Source: Lachnospiraceae bacterium (GTDB taxonomy: Bacteria > Bacillota > Clostridia > Lachnospirales > Lachnospiraceae). Taken from it: DNA of 6,174 nt. Below are positions 1 through 4,816 of the stretch, one piece after another. The notes beneath the pieces were generated by a model. The model made no database searches. It saw nothing but the letters and a program-made list of their open reading frames with translations, and had not been told where the DNA came from. The position numbers and the translations under genes are program-made. Each line of letters starts with the position of its first letter. Position 1 is the first letter of the stretch. The stretch spans positions 1 through 6,174 of the forward strand of contig JAFSBP010000437.1 of NCBI GenBank assembly GCA_017437205.1. The letters run 5' to 3'.

Positions 1-65
1 ACGGAAACAAAAAGTACACCGGCACTCATCCAATAAAACCCGCGCCGAAACTCTTTATTCTTCAT
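1..65 (-). CDS. Partial gene, N-terminus of a probable sensor histidine kinase
   Basis: An open frame starts with ATG at 65-63 and runs without a stop off the left edge, giving 21 complete codons. It overlaps the end of the response regulator gene by 11 bp, an arrangement typical of translationally coupled regulator-kinase pairs. AAAGGA lies about 9 bases upstream of the ATG, a good ribosome binding site. The peptide starts MKNKEFRRGFYW and continues with a hydrophobic stretch (residues about 13-21, including AGVLFVS), the pattern of a positively charged cytoplasmic tail entering a first membrane helix. This fits the N-terminus of a membrane sensor kinase. No catalytic domain is visible, so the kinase call rests on context. 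An alternative internal ATG at 29-27 has no good ribosome binding site. Confidence 0.6.
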   Translation of the reverse strand, partial: MKNKEFRRGFYWMSAGVLFVS

Positions 66-744
66 CGGTAACGATCCTTTCCACCAATTGATAGCCGATT
101 CCGCGCACCGTCCTCACATAGATCGGATTCTGCGGGTCCGGCTCGATTTTCTCTCTCAGCCGCTTAATGTACACGGTAAGGGTATTGTCCCCCACATAAT
201 CACCGGTGCAGTCCCAGATTTCCTCCAGCAGACGTTCCCTCGTCAATATCTGCCCACGATTGAACAGAAGCATCATGAGCAGCTTGTATTCCAGCGCAGA
301 GAGGTACACATCTTGTCCGCCGCGGGTGACCGTTCCCTTCGCCGTGTCGATCACCAACTCGCCCACCTTGACCGCGCTCTGCCGTTTTCCGGTGCGGCGC
401 AGCACACTGCGAATGCGCGAGACCAGTTCCCGCGAGCGAAAGGGCTTCGCAATATAATCATCCGCGCCCATGTCAAGGCCAGTCACCACACTGTATTCGT
501 CGCCGGAAGCGGTGAGAAAGATCACCGGTATCCCCAGCGCTTTCGCCTGCGCACAGACGCCAAAACCATTGCCCTCCGCAAGTGAAATATCCACCAACGC
601 CAGATCCGGCCGCGAGCTTTCCATCGCAGCCGCAGCGGCGCGCTGTCCGGTCACCGAAGTTACCTCGAACTGCTCACTGCGCAAAAACTCCGTCAACATC
701 CTAATCAACGTGGGATCATCTTCTACCAACAATAATTTTTCCAT
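55..744 (-). CDS. OmpR/PhoB-family response regulator
   Basis: A 229-residue DNA-binding response regulator of a two-component system, acting in the cytoplasm. The receiver domain (about 1-115) shows the acidic pocket E8-D9, the phospho-acceptor D52 in LALVDISL, T78 in FLTAS and K100 in IAKPF. The winged-helix effector domain (about 127-223) contains the recognition-helix region NTLTVYIKRLREKIE and the final wing VRTVRGIGYQL, characteristic of OmpR/PhoB proteins. The frame is open to an upstream ATG at 777, but the start at 744 is preferred. GGGAGG sits 7 bases before it, MEKLLLVEDD is the standard family N-terminus, and the extension would read through an inverted repeat. The gene has its own promoter and overlaps a downstream probable kinase gene. 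The target regulon cannot be told from sequence; autoregulation through the upstream inverted repeat is possible. Confidence 0.95.
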   Translation of the reverse strand: MEKLLLVEDDPTLIRMLTEFLRSEQFEVTSVTGQRAAAAAMESSRPDLALVDISLAEGNGFGVCAQAKALGIPVIFLTASGDEYSVVTGLDMGADDYIAKPFRSRELVSRIRSVLRRTGKRQSAVKVGELVIDTAKGTVTRGGQDVYLSALEYKLLMMLLFNRGQILTRERLLEEIWDCTGDYVGDNTLTVYIKRLREKIEPDPQNPIYVRTVRGIGYQLVERIVTDEE

Positions 745-766
745 GTAAACCTCCCGAAATGGAGCA

Positions 767-807
767 ATCGCCGCCATTTGATACTTACATCATACCATGG
801 CGGCGAT
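767..807. promoter_or_regulatory. Perfect 11-bp inverted repeat around the response regulator promoter
   Basis: ATCGCCGCCAT (767-777) and ATGGCGGCGAT (797-807) form a perfect inverted repeat with a 19-base centre. One arm lies entirely in the -35/-10 spacer of the predicted promoter and the other at about +5 to +15, so the arms are about three helical turns apart and bracket the -10. This suggests an operator, possibly for autoregulation. As RNA read through from spmA it would form a GC-rich hairpin, but there is no U-tract on either side, so it is not a standard terminator. Confidence 0.5.
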
Positions 808-817
808 AAAATTTCCA
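789..817 (-). promoter_or_regulatory. Promoter of the response regulator gene
   Basis: On the minus strand, TGGAAA (817-812) is separated by 17 bases from TATGAT (794-789). The -10 matches the sigma-A consensus at 5 of 6 positions and the -35 at 4 of 6. The start site would fall near 782, about 38 bases before the response regulator ATG. The site lies in the 105-bp gap after spmA, so it can make the two-component genes independent of spmA. Confidence 0.55.
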
Positions 818-849
818 TTACAGAATTGTCACATATGGCTCTTCCCATC

Positions 850-1506
850 TCACTTCGTTCGCGGCGCAGCCCGAAGCACCTTACACATCACCACCCCCAC
901 TACCGTACTGGCCACCGTCGCGATCAGCACCGGCACCGTGATCATCGCAGGATTCACCGAACCATACTGACTGCGATAGATGATCATGTTGATGGGGATC
1001 AGCTGCAGCGAGGAAATATTAATGATCAGAAATGTACACATTTCATTACTTGCGGTGTATTTGTCAAACGTCCTTTTTCCCTGCACTTTATGAACCGCAC
1101 TGCGTTTTCTTTGCTCCTGCGTTACCCCCGCTCTCTCCTCCTCAAGCTCCTGCAGTTCTTTCATCGCCTTCAATGCCGCCGGCGTGGCCGCGTTCCCTAA
1201 GCCAAGTATATTTGCCGCGAAATTCATGGAAATGGACTCGGTGGCGGGGTGATCCTCCGGTAAGTCGGGAAACAGCCAACGGATTACCGGACGGAGCAGC
1301 CGGTGAATCCCCTGCAAGATGCCACACTTTTCCGCAATCTCCATCAATCCCGTCCAGATGGCCATTGCCCCCAGCAACGTCAGGGAAAGATCCACCGCCG
1401 AGCGTCCTCCGTCCAGCACCGCCTGCGTCAATTCCGCTCCCTTTCCCTGCAAAATTCCCCACAATACGCCAAAAATCAACATTCCGGCCCACAAATAATC
1501 AAGCAT
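850..1506 (-). CDS. spmA: Spore maturation protein A (SpmA), nucleoside-recognition/Gate domain membrane protein
   Basis: A 218-residue integral membrane protein. In Bacillus, SpmA acts with SpmB in forespore maturation and dehydration of the spore core; the transported substrate is not established. The N-terminus MLDYLWAGMLIFGVLWGIL (residues 1-19) is the usual first helix, and a second hydrophobic segment spans about 38-57. The family signature NFAANILGLGNAATPAALKAM lies at about 95-115, followed by TASNEMCTFLIINISSLQLIP (151-171) and a last helix at about 188-209. It is some 20 residues longer than Bacillus SpmA (about 196); the extra length is a charged stretch at about 118-150. GGTGA lies about 6 bases before the ATG. 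spmB, normally next to spmA, is absent: downstream comes a two-component system. The gene follows the ABC operon terminator, so it is a separate unit. A CATATAG at 1543-1537 could be a sporulation-sigma -10, but this is weak. Confidence 0.92.
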   Translation of the reverse strand: MLDYLWAGMLIFGVLWGILQGKGAELTQAVLDGGRSAVDLSLTLLGAMAIWTGLMEIAEKCGILQGIHRLLRPVIRWLFPDLPEDHPATESISMNFAANILGLGNAATPAALKAMKELQELEEERAGVTQEQRKRSAVHKVQGKRTFDKYTASNEMCTFLIINISSLQLIPINMIIYRSQYGSVNPAMITVPVLIATVASTVVGVVMCKVLRAAPRTK

Positions 1507-1538
1507 ACCATTTCACCGTAAGGTTTCCTTGGTATGCT
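1502..1538. promoter_or_regulatory. 9-bp inverted repeat covering the spmA start codon
   Basis: AGCATACCA (1502-1510) and TGGTATGCT (1530-1538) are exact inverted repeats. In the spmA transcript the second arm contains the AUG (1506-1504) and the last bases before it, so the stem would hide the start codon. A small AAGG-AAA-CCTT hairpin (1520-1530) lies between the arms and competes with the outer stem at one base. It could act as a translational switch or as a DNA operator; both are inferences. Confidence 0.4.
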
Positions 1539-1548
1539 ATATGCCGGG

Positions 1549-1587
1549 CAAAAAGAAAAGATGCCGTCCGCAGTTTTGGACAGCATC
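1549..1587 (-). terminator. Intrinsic terminator of the merR-ABC operon
   Basis: On the minus strand, seven bases after the permease stop codon, GATGCTGTCC pairs with GGACGGCATC (1587-1578 with 1569-1560; ten pairs, one of them G-U) around an 8-base loop. The tract TTTTCTTTTT (1559-1550) follows directly. This is a textbook Rho-independent terminator separating the operon from spmA. Confidence 0.9.
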
Positions 1588-1593
1588 ATTTTC

Positions 1594-2364
1594 TCACAGT
1601 TTTTTCTTTTTGATCAGAATCAGACTTCCGGCAATACAGAGGATTCCGGTCATTGCCGCCACCGCAATGGCAGTCATGTACTCTGCCGGCTCCTCTTTTC
1701 CATAGATCAGCGCATTCGCCTCCGTAAGCATCGCCGGAGAATAAGTTTTTAGCTTCGGGAAAATGGTCATCAGATACGCTGCCAATGCGCCGCCTCCCGC
1801 GCCCAGAAACACTCCTGTGTTCGCCGTCGCCACGGAGGAAAACAGCACCATAAGCGCAATCACCCACACGCCGAACAGCCACCATCCGATCACGGAAAAC
1901 AGCAGATGACTTGCGGCCGCATTGTCCCAAAAGTACATGTTGTATCCGTAGGTGATTCCGAAGCAGAGCCAGTATCCCGCTGACCACAGCAGAAAAAGAA
2001 TTGCCGCCTTTGTGAATACCACCATTTTCCGGTCAAGGCCTTTGGTCAGTGTGAGCACCAGCGTACCGGACTGGTATTCTCTCGTGAAAATACCGCCCTC
2101 CACCAAAACAAAGACAATCAGTGCGATGGGCATGTTTTTGAAAAATTGTACCCAGGAATCCAGTGCGCTCACAGAGATATCGGTAATAATCATCCCGCTC
2201 TCTGCCAGAGAGTCAGCCATCATTTTCAACAGCCACGGTGTCAGCTTTGCGATGGCGGGGTTCATGATGCCAAACAGTACGAAAATGGCACTTAAAATCA
2301 TCAGTTTTCCGGTGCGAACCTGCTCAATCCACTCTTTCTTCATCAAGGCGTTCCAAGTTTTCAT
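1594..2364 (-). CDS. ABC-2 type transporter permease (YxlG-like)
   Basis: A 256-residue membrane protein, the channel-forming partner of the ATPase encoded just upstream. The N-terminal MKTWNALMKKEWIEQVRTGK, ending in a charged motif before the first helix, is typical of ABC-2 permeases. About six hydrophobic segments are visible, near residues 21-43, 77-97, 115-138, 150-177, 182-202 and 230-251. The motif GGIFTREYQSGTLVLTLTKGLDR after the second helix resembles the coupling region of ABC-2 permeases. The C-terminus is basic (KKKK). The ATG overlaps the ATPase stop codon in ATGA (2364-2361) with GGTGGAGAG upstream, so translation is coupled. Length and gene order match B. subtilis YxlG (about 259 residues). 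The substrate is unknown; peptide or lipid-directed antimicrobial export or detoxification is a guess from this class. Confidence 0.88.
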   Translation of the reverse strand: MKTWNALMKKEWIEQVRTGKLMILSAIFVLFGIMNPAIAKLTPWLLKMMADSLAESGMIITDISVSALDSWVQFFKNMPIALIVFVLVEGGIFTREYQSGTLVLTLTKGLDRKMVVFTKAAILFLLWSAGYWLCFGITYGYNMYFWDNAAASHLLFSVIGWWLFGVWVIALMVLFSSVATANTGVFLGAGGGALAAYLMTIFPKLKTYSPAMLTEANALIYGKEEPAEYMTAIAVAAMTGILCIAGSLILIKKKKL

Positions 2365-3263
2365 CTCTCCACCACCTCCATGAACAAAGATTCCAATGTC
2401 GGTTCCTGCCGCTCCAACTTGACCACGGATATCTTTCGGTCTGCCAGAACACGAAGCACTGCAGACACGTCGCAGGCAGTTTCATCAAACTGCAGTCGGC
2501 AGCCTCCGTCGTACTGCAGCACGGGGAAGGCCTCGCTCAGCCCACGCGCTTCCTCCGGGCTTTCGGTCTCCAACAAGTAACTCTCCCGCCGATAAACCGA
2601 CTTTACCTCTGAAAGCGTTCCCTGCACCCGAACTTTTCCCTGGTCCAAAAATGCTACATCGGTGCATATTTTCTCCACATCGGACAAAATATGAGTGGAA
2701 AACAGCACCGTTGTCTCCGCTCGTGCCGCCAAAAGCACATCCAAGATTTCTTTTCGACCTACCGGGTCAAGTGCCGACGTGGGCTCGTCGCAGATCAATA
2801 GCTTCGGCCGGTTAAACAACGCCTGCGCGATACCCAACCGCTGCTTCATTCCGCGGGAAAAGCCTTTGATGCGATGACTTTCGCCCTCAAGGCCAACCAA
2901 AGCGAGCAATTCCTCCGTGCGCTTTTTAATTTCCGCCTTCTTCATCCCGGTGATTTCCCCGCAAAAGGCGAGATATTCCGGCGCAGTCATAAAGGGATAG
3001 AACTCCGGCACATCGGGCAGATAACCTACATAACGGTTGGTTTCAGTCTGACCGTACGTTACCGGCATTTCATTGACGAAAATATTGCCTGCGTCCACAT
3101 TCAATAAACCAAGCACTGTTTTCATGGTGGTTGTCTTTCCGGCACCGTTCTTTCCCACAAAGCCGAAGATACTGTGCTCCGGCACGGACAGATTCAGCCC
3201 CCGCAGCACTTCCTTGTCCCCAAACCGCTTATACAGGTTTTCGATTCGGAGCATCTCCATCAT
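2361..3263 (-). CDS. ABC transporter ATP-binding protein (YxlF-like)
   Basis: A 300-residue ATPase that energises the adjacent permease at the inner face of the membrane. All nucleotide-binding elements are present: Walker A GKNGAGKT (37-44), signature FSRGMKQR (135-142), Walker B LLICDE (155-160) with catalytic E160, D-loop SALD (163-166) and switch H191. The Q-loop is replaced by YLPDVPEFYP (81-90), common in the CcmA/drug-type ABC-2 ATPases. A C-terminal accessory domain (about 225-300) ends EPTLESLFMEVVER, a standard ending in this group. The open frame extends to 3338, but the start at 3263 is preferred because it forms an ATGA overlap with the preceding stop and has AAGGAGG 4 bases upstream. 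The next ATG at 3260 has better spacing (7 bases) and is an equally plausible start. Sizes fit B. subtilis YxlF (about 295 residues). Confidence 0.95.
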   Translation of the reverse strand: MMEMLRIENLYKRFGDKEVLRGLNLSVPEHSIFGFVGKNGAGKTTTMKTVLGLLNVDAGNIFVNEMPVTYGQTETNRYVGYLPDVPEFYPFMTAPEYLAFCGEITGMKKAEIKKRTEELLALVGLEGESHRIKGFSRGMKQRLGIAQALFNRPKLLICDEPTSALDPVGRKEILDVLLAARAETTVLFSTHILSDVEKICTDVAFLDQGKVRVQGTLSEVKSVYRRESYLLETESPEEARGLSEAFPVLQYDGGCRLQFDETACDVSAVLRVLADRKISVVKLERQEPTLESLFMEVVER

Positions 3264-3463
3264 GCATCCTCCTTGCCCAACAGGAAATAGAGAATGGGGC
3301 CGACATAATTCATGAGCACCAGTACTACCACCAGCCACAGCGTGCGGTTTCCGCGCTTGTAGGTCTTATGGGTCAGAATGTGATACAGGGTGTACCCCAG
3401 CAGTCCGAACTGGACGATCACCAGCGGGATCAGAAAGGGCAGAAATTCCATGAGTTGATCCAT
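3260..3463 (-). CDS. PLDc_N-domain two-helix membrane protein (YxlE-like)
   Basis: A 67-residue protein with the phospholipase D-nuclease N-terminal (PLDc_N) fold and no catalytic PLD domain. It has two membrane helices, about residues 7-28 and 42-62, joined by a basic loop (HKTYKRGNR). The second helix ends in NYVGPILYFLLGK, the hallmark of this family (compare N-x-x-GPxxYxxxG). Both termini and the loop leave only very small exposed parts, so it probably acts inside the membrane with a partner. In B. subtilis the similar YxlE sits directly before the YxlF/YxlG transporter and is described as a negative regulator of SigY. Here it sits in the same place, between the regulator and the ATPase. 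The ATG follows the merR stop codon directly (TAAATG) with GGAGGAG 6 bases upstream. A role in sensing, immunity or transporter assembly is inferred. Confidence 0.85.
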   Translation of the reverse strand: MDQLMEFLPFLIPLVIVQFGLLGYTLYHILTHKTYKRGNRTLWLVVVLVLMNYVGPILYFLLGKEDA

Positions 3464-4189
3464 TTACTTCTCCTCCTCTCCACAGGTCTCCACACAAAAA
3501 CCTTTGTGACCGCAGGCGGTACAAGTCAGTTTGCGGGTGGTCGGCGTGTGATTTGCCCAAAAAGCCTCTTTGAACGGGGGCTTGAAGACGGTGTGACATT
3601 TGGGACAGATGTAGTGTACCTTATTAAAATAGAACACGGATATCCATACTCCTACCCCGACCAACACCGGCAGATAAGCCAAAAACGGCCACCAGACGCC
3701 CTTCACCAATCCATAAATGAATGTTCCTGTCTCGAAAATCTCGCTGATCAATCCGACAATCAGCATGGTTATCCGGATGCGATACAGTTTCTTTCGGTTG
3801 TTCATCACATGCGCTATATCATGAATAGAGTCAACAGAGAAATCGTCGGTTTTCTTAAGCTCCCGCTTAATCGCCTCCACCATCGCGAGTTTCACCTGCC
3901 GCTCCTTCAGTTCGTCCCGTAAAAGCCGCTCCTGCTGATCCAGCAGAATGGCAATTACACTGGCGGGATCCTCGTCGGTCAGCAGCTCCCCGATACCGTT
4001 GATAGACAGGCCGGCGTCCCGAAGAAAGCAGATGATCCGCATCCGCTTCAAATCTTCCTCCGAGTACAGTCGCCGCCCACCCTCGCTCAGTTCACTGGGC
4101 ACCAGAATATTTCTTGTGTCATAATACTGAACCGTCCGGACCGACACGCCGCAAAGCTTCGCAATTTCTCCTGTCGTGTACATTGACAT
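3464..4189 (-). CDS. MerR-family regulator with two membrane helices and a C-terminal zinc ribbon
   Basis: A 241-residue protein, longer than the usual 110-150 residues of MerR regulators. The winged helix-turn-helix (about 3-72) includes YTTGEIAKLCGVSVRTVQYYD and the wing EGGRRLYSEEDLKRM. A dimerisation coiled coil covers about 76-112. The usual effector-binding end is replaced by two hydrophobic segments (about 137-162 and 165-188) and a zinc ribbon with C195-x2-C198 and C223-x2-C226; C232 and C236 lie close by. With two helices, both the DNA-binding domain and the zinc ribbon would be cytoplasmic. The ATG at 4189 has AAGGAGGTGA 6-9 bases upstream, nearly a full match to the anti-Shine-Dalgarno sequence. 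It is first in the operon and probably controls its own promoter. The signal could be membrane stress, a membrane-active antimicrobial, metal or redox; sequence does not decide. Confidence 0.9.
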   Translation of the reverse strand: MSMYTTGEIAKLCGVSVRTVQYYDTRNILVPSELSEGGRRLYSEEDLKRMRIICFLRDAGLSINGIGELLTDEDPASVIAILLDQQERLLRDELKERQVKLAMVEAIKRELKKTDDFSVDSIHDIAHVMNNRKKLYRIRITMLIVGLISEIFETGTFIYGLVKGVWWPFLAYLPVLVGVGVWISVFYFNKVHYICPKCHTVFKPPFKEAFWANHTPTTRKLTCTACGHKGFCVETCGEEEK

Positions 4190-4214
4190 AGCATTTCACC
4201 TCCTTACGCTGCCC

Positions 4215-4245
4215 AGTTTAACACATGACGCAGCGTTATGAGCAA
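4215..4245 (-). promoter_or_regulatory. MerR-type promoter of the ABC operon, 19-bp spacer
   Basis: On the minus strand, TTGCTC (4245-4240) and TAAACT (4220-4215) are separated by exactly 19 bases. That over-long spacer is the mark of promoters that MerR proteins activate by twisting the DNA. Inside it lies a 17-bp dyad, CATAACGCTGCGTCATG (4240-4224), with 7-base arms (one mismatch) around CTG. Its core resembles the TGACGC-n-GCGTCA sites common to this family. The start site would be near 4208, putting the AAGGAGG ribosome binding site very early in the transcript. Neither hexamer is strong, as expected for an activator-dependent promoter. Confidence 0.6.
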
Positions 4246-4249
4246 TACC

Positions 4250-4257
4250 TGACGCAG
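4250..4257 (-). promoter_or_regulatory. Second copy of the MerR half-site
   Basis: CTGCGTCA recurs here in the same orientation as in the spacer dyad (4233-4226), 24 bp further upstream of the -35. It sits inside a short palindrome CCTGACGCAGG (4248-4258). It may be an accessory binding site for the MerR protein or the edge of the adjacent repeat element. Confidence 0.3.
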
Positions 4258-4450
4258 GGGGATTTTTGCGAAAATGAGGTCGGAGGGAAATAAACCCGAA
4301 AAACACGCTCTCGCTCCGCTCCTCCTCGCAGCGGACACTAAGTTCATCCTTCGCGTTATCGCTCGGATTCACTAAGTGCCGGCGGTCGGAGAGGGTTTTT
4401 CTATCGTTTATTTCCCTCCGATCTTCATCACATCTCCAAAAATCGCCTGT
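4255..4450. repeat. Long imperfect inverted repeat, MITE-like or structured RNA element
   Basis: This fills the gap between the DUF1858 gene and the merR promoter. A 16-bp perfect inverted repeat pairs 4280-4295 (core TCGGAGGGAAATAAAC) with 4406-4421. Outside it GATTTTTG (4261-4268) pairs with CAAAAATC (4437-4444), ATGA (4274-4277) with TCAT (4425-4428), and a further CAGG/CCTG match lies at the ends. Inside, GAAAAAC (4298-4304) pairs with GTTTTTC (4395-4401) and CTCTC (4308-4312) with GAGAG (4389-4393). The centre holds a TCCGCT/AGCGGA hairpin (4315-4335), an ATCC/GGAT hairpin (4346-4368) and two direct copies of CACTAAG (4336 and 4370). No transposase, convincing coding frame or clear target duplication is seen. 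A genome-wide repeated element is the best guess; a structured 3' region of the DUF1858 transcript is the alternative. Confidence 0.6.
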
Positions 4451-4464
4451 CGGATTTCCCAACA

Positions 4465-4677
4465 TCAGCCTTCTTTTGCAGCCAAATATGCGTTGATTCC
4501 GTTGATCAGAAAATTCACATCGATTCCGTGAACTGCTGCTGCCTCTTCCAGCGTCTCCATCTGAGCGGAGGGACAGAAAATGCAGTGCATGCCGGAACGC
4601 ATCAGTATGGGCGCGATCGCCTCATCAATCTGCAGCATCTCGCTGATAATCATATCTTTATTTACTGTCTTTGCCAT
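4465..4677 (-). CDS. DUF1858 domain protein, CxxC mini-protein of hybrid-cluster-associated type
   Basis: A 70-residue cytoplasmic protein consisting of one DUF1858 domain. It shows the typical order: a short start ending KDMIISEMLQID, the motif RSGMHCIFCPSAQMETLEEAAAVHGIDV, and a helical end. C32 and C35 form the CxxC pair conserved in this family (GMHCxxCP). Family members often accompany hybrid cluster protein or other redox enzymes and are thought to be disulfide or metal/cluster-binding proteins; the exact role is unknown. No redox partner gene is in the window, so here it stands alone. The ATG at 4677 has AAAGGAG 9 bases upstream. It is separated from proS by 276 bp containing a long palindrome, and from merR by 275 bp containing another, so it is probably transcribed on its own. 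Confidence 0.88.
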   Translation of the reverse strand: MAKTVNKDMIISEMLQIDEAIAPILMRSGMHCIFCPSAQMETLEEAAAVHGIDVNFLINGINAYLAAKEG

Positions 4678-4703
4678 GATTTTATTCTCCTTTATCTTTT
4701 ACA

Positions 4704-4737
4704 TACATATGATATATTTTTCTAACAGTGTTTTATG
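4704..4737 (-). promoter_or_regulatory. AT-rich leader, probable promoter region of the DUF1858 gene
   Basis: The 60 bases before the DUF1858 ATG are markedly AT-rich compared with their surroundings. They include TATCAT (4714-4709), a 5-of-6 match to a -10, overlapping TATGTA. No good -35 lies at 17 bases (CATAAA at 4737-4732), so the promoter may need an activator or a different sigma factor. The rest of the gap (4738-4816) holds only a small GGCGA/TCGCC hairpin (4743-4757) and an AAAGCA/TGCTTT hairpin (4799-4814), the latter a possible weak end for the proS transcript. Confidence 0.3.
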
Positions 4738-4816
4738 GTGGGGGCGATACTCTCGCCGTGCGACTCTTGACGTCCGCAAAGCTTACGGGTTATCACTTAA
4801 AGCATACTTGCTTTGT

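Noticed and set aside
745..777. N-terminal extension of the response regulator to the ATG at 777
   Set aside because: The ATG at 744 has GGGAGG at correct spacing and the canonical N-terminus, and the extension covers an inverted-repeat arm with no family counterpart.
3264..3338. N-terminal extension of the ABC ATPase to 3338
   Set aside because: It would overlap the PLDc_N gene by 79 bp and lies upstream of the AAGGAGG site; the ATGA overlap at 3263-3260 explains the start.
3131..3922. Long plus-strand open frame of 263 codons opposite the ABC ATPase, PLDc_N and merR genes
   Set aside because: It runs antisense to three well-supported coupled genes, has no recognisable domain, and its Pro/His/Gln/Ser-rich composition is that of a shadow frame.
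4255..4450. Inverted repeat read as an intrinsic terminator of the DUF1858 gene
   Set aside because: The main arms are about 110 bases apart and no U-tract follows the stem on the minus strand.
4196..4465. Minus-strand 89-codon frame between the DUF1858 gene and merR
   Set aside because: It reads straight through the inverted-repeat element and the merR promoter, lacks a ribosome binding site, and gives a charged low-complexity peptide with no visible domain.
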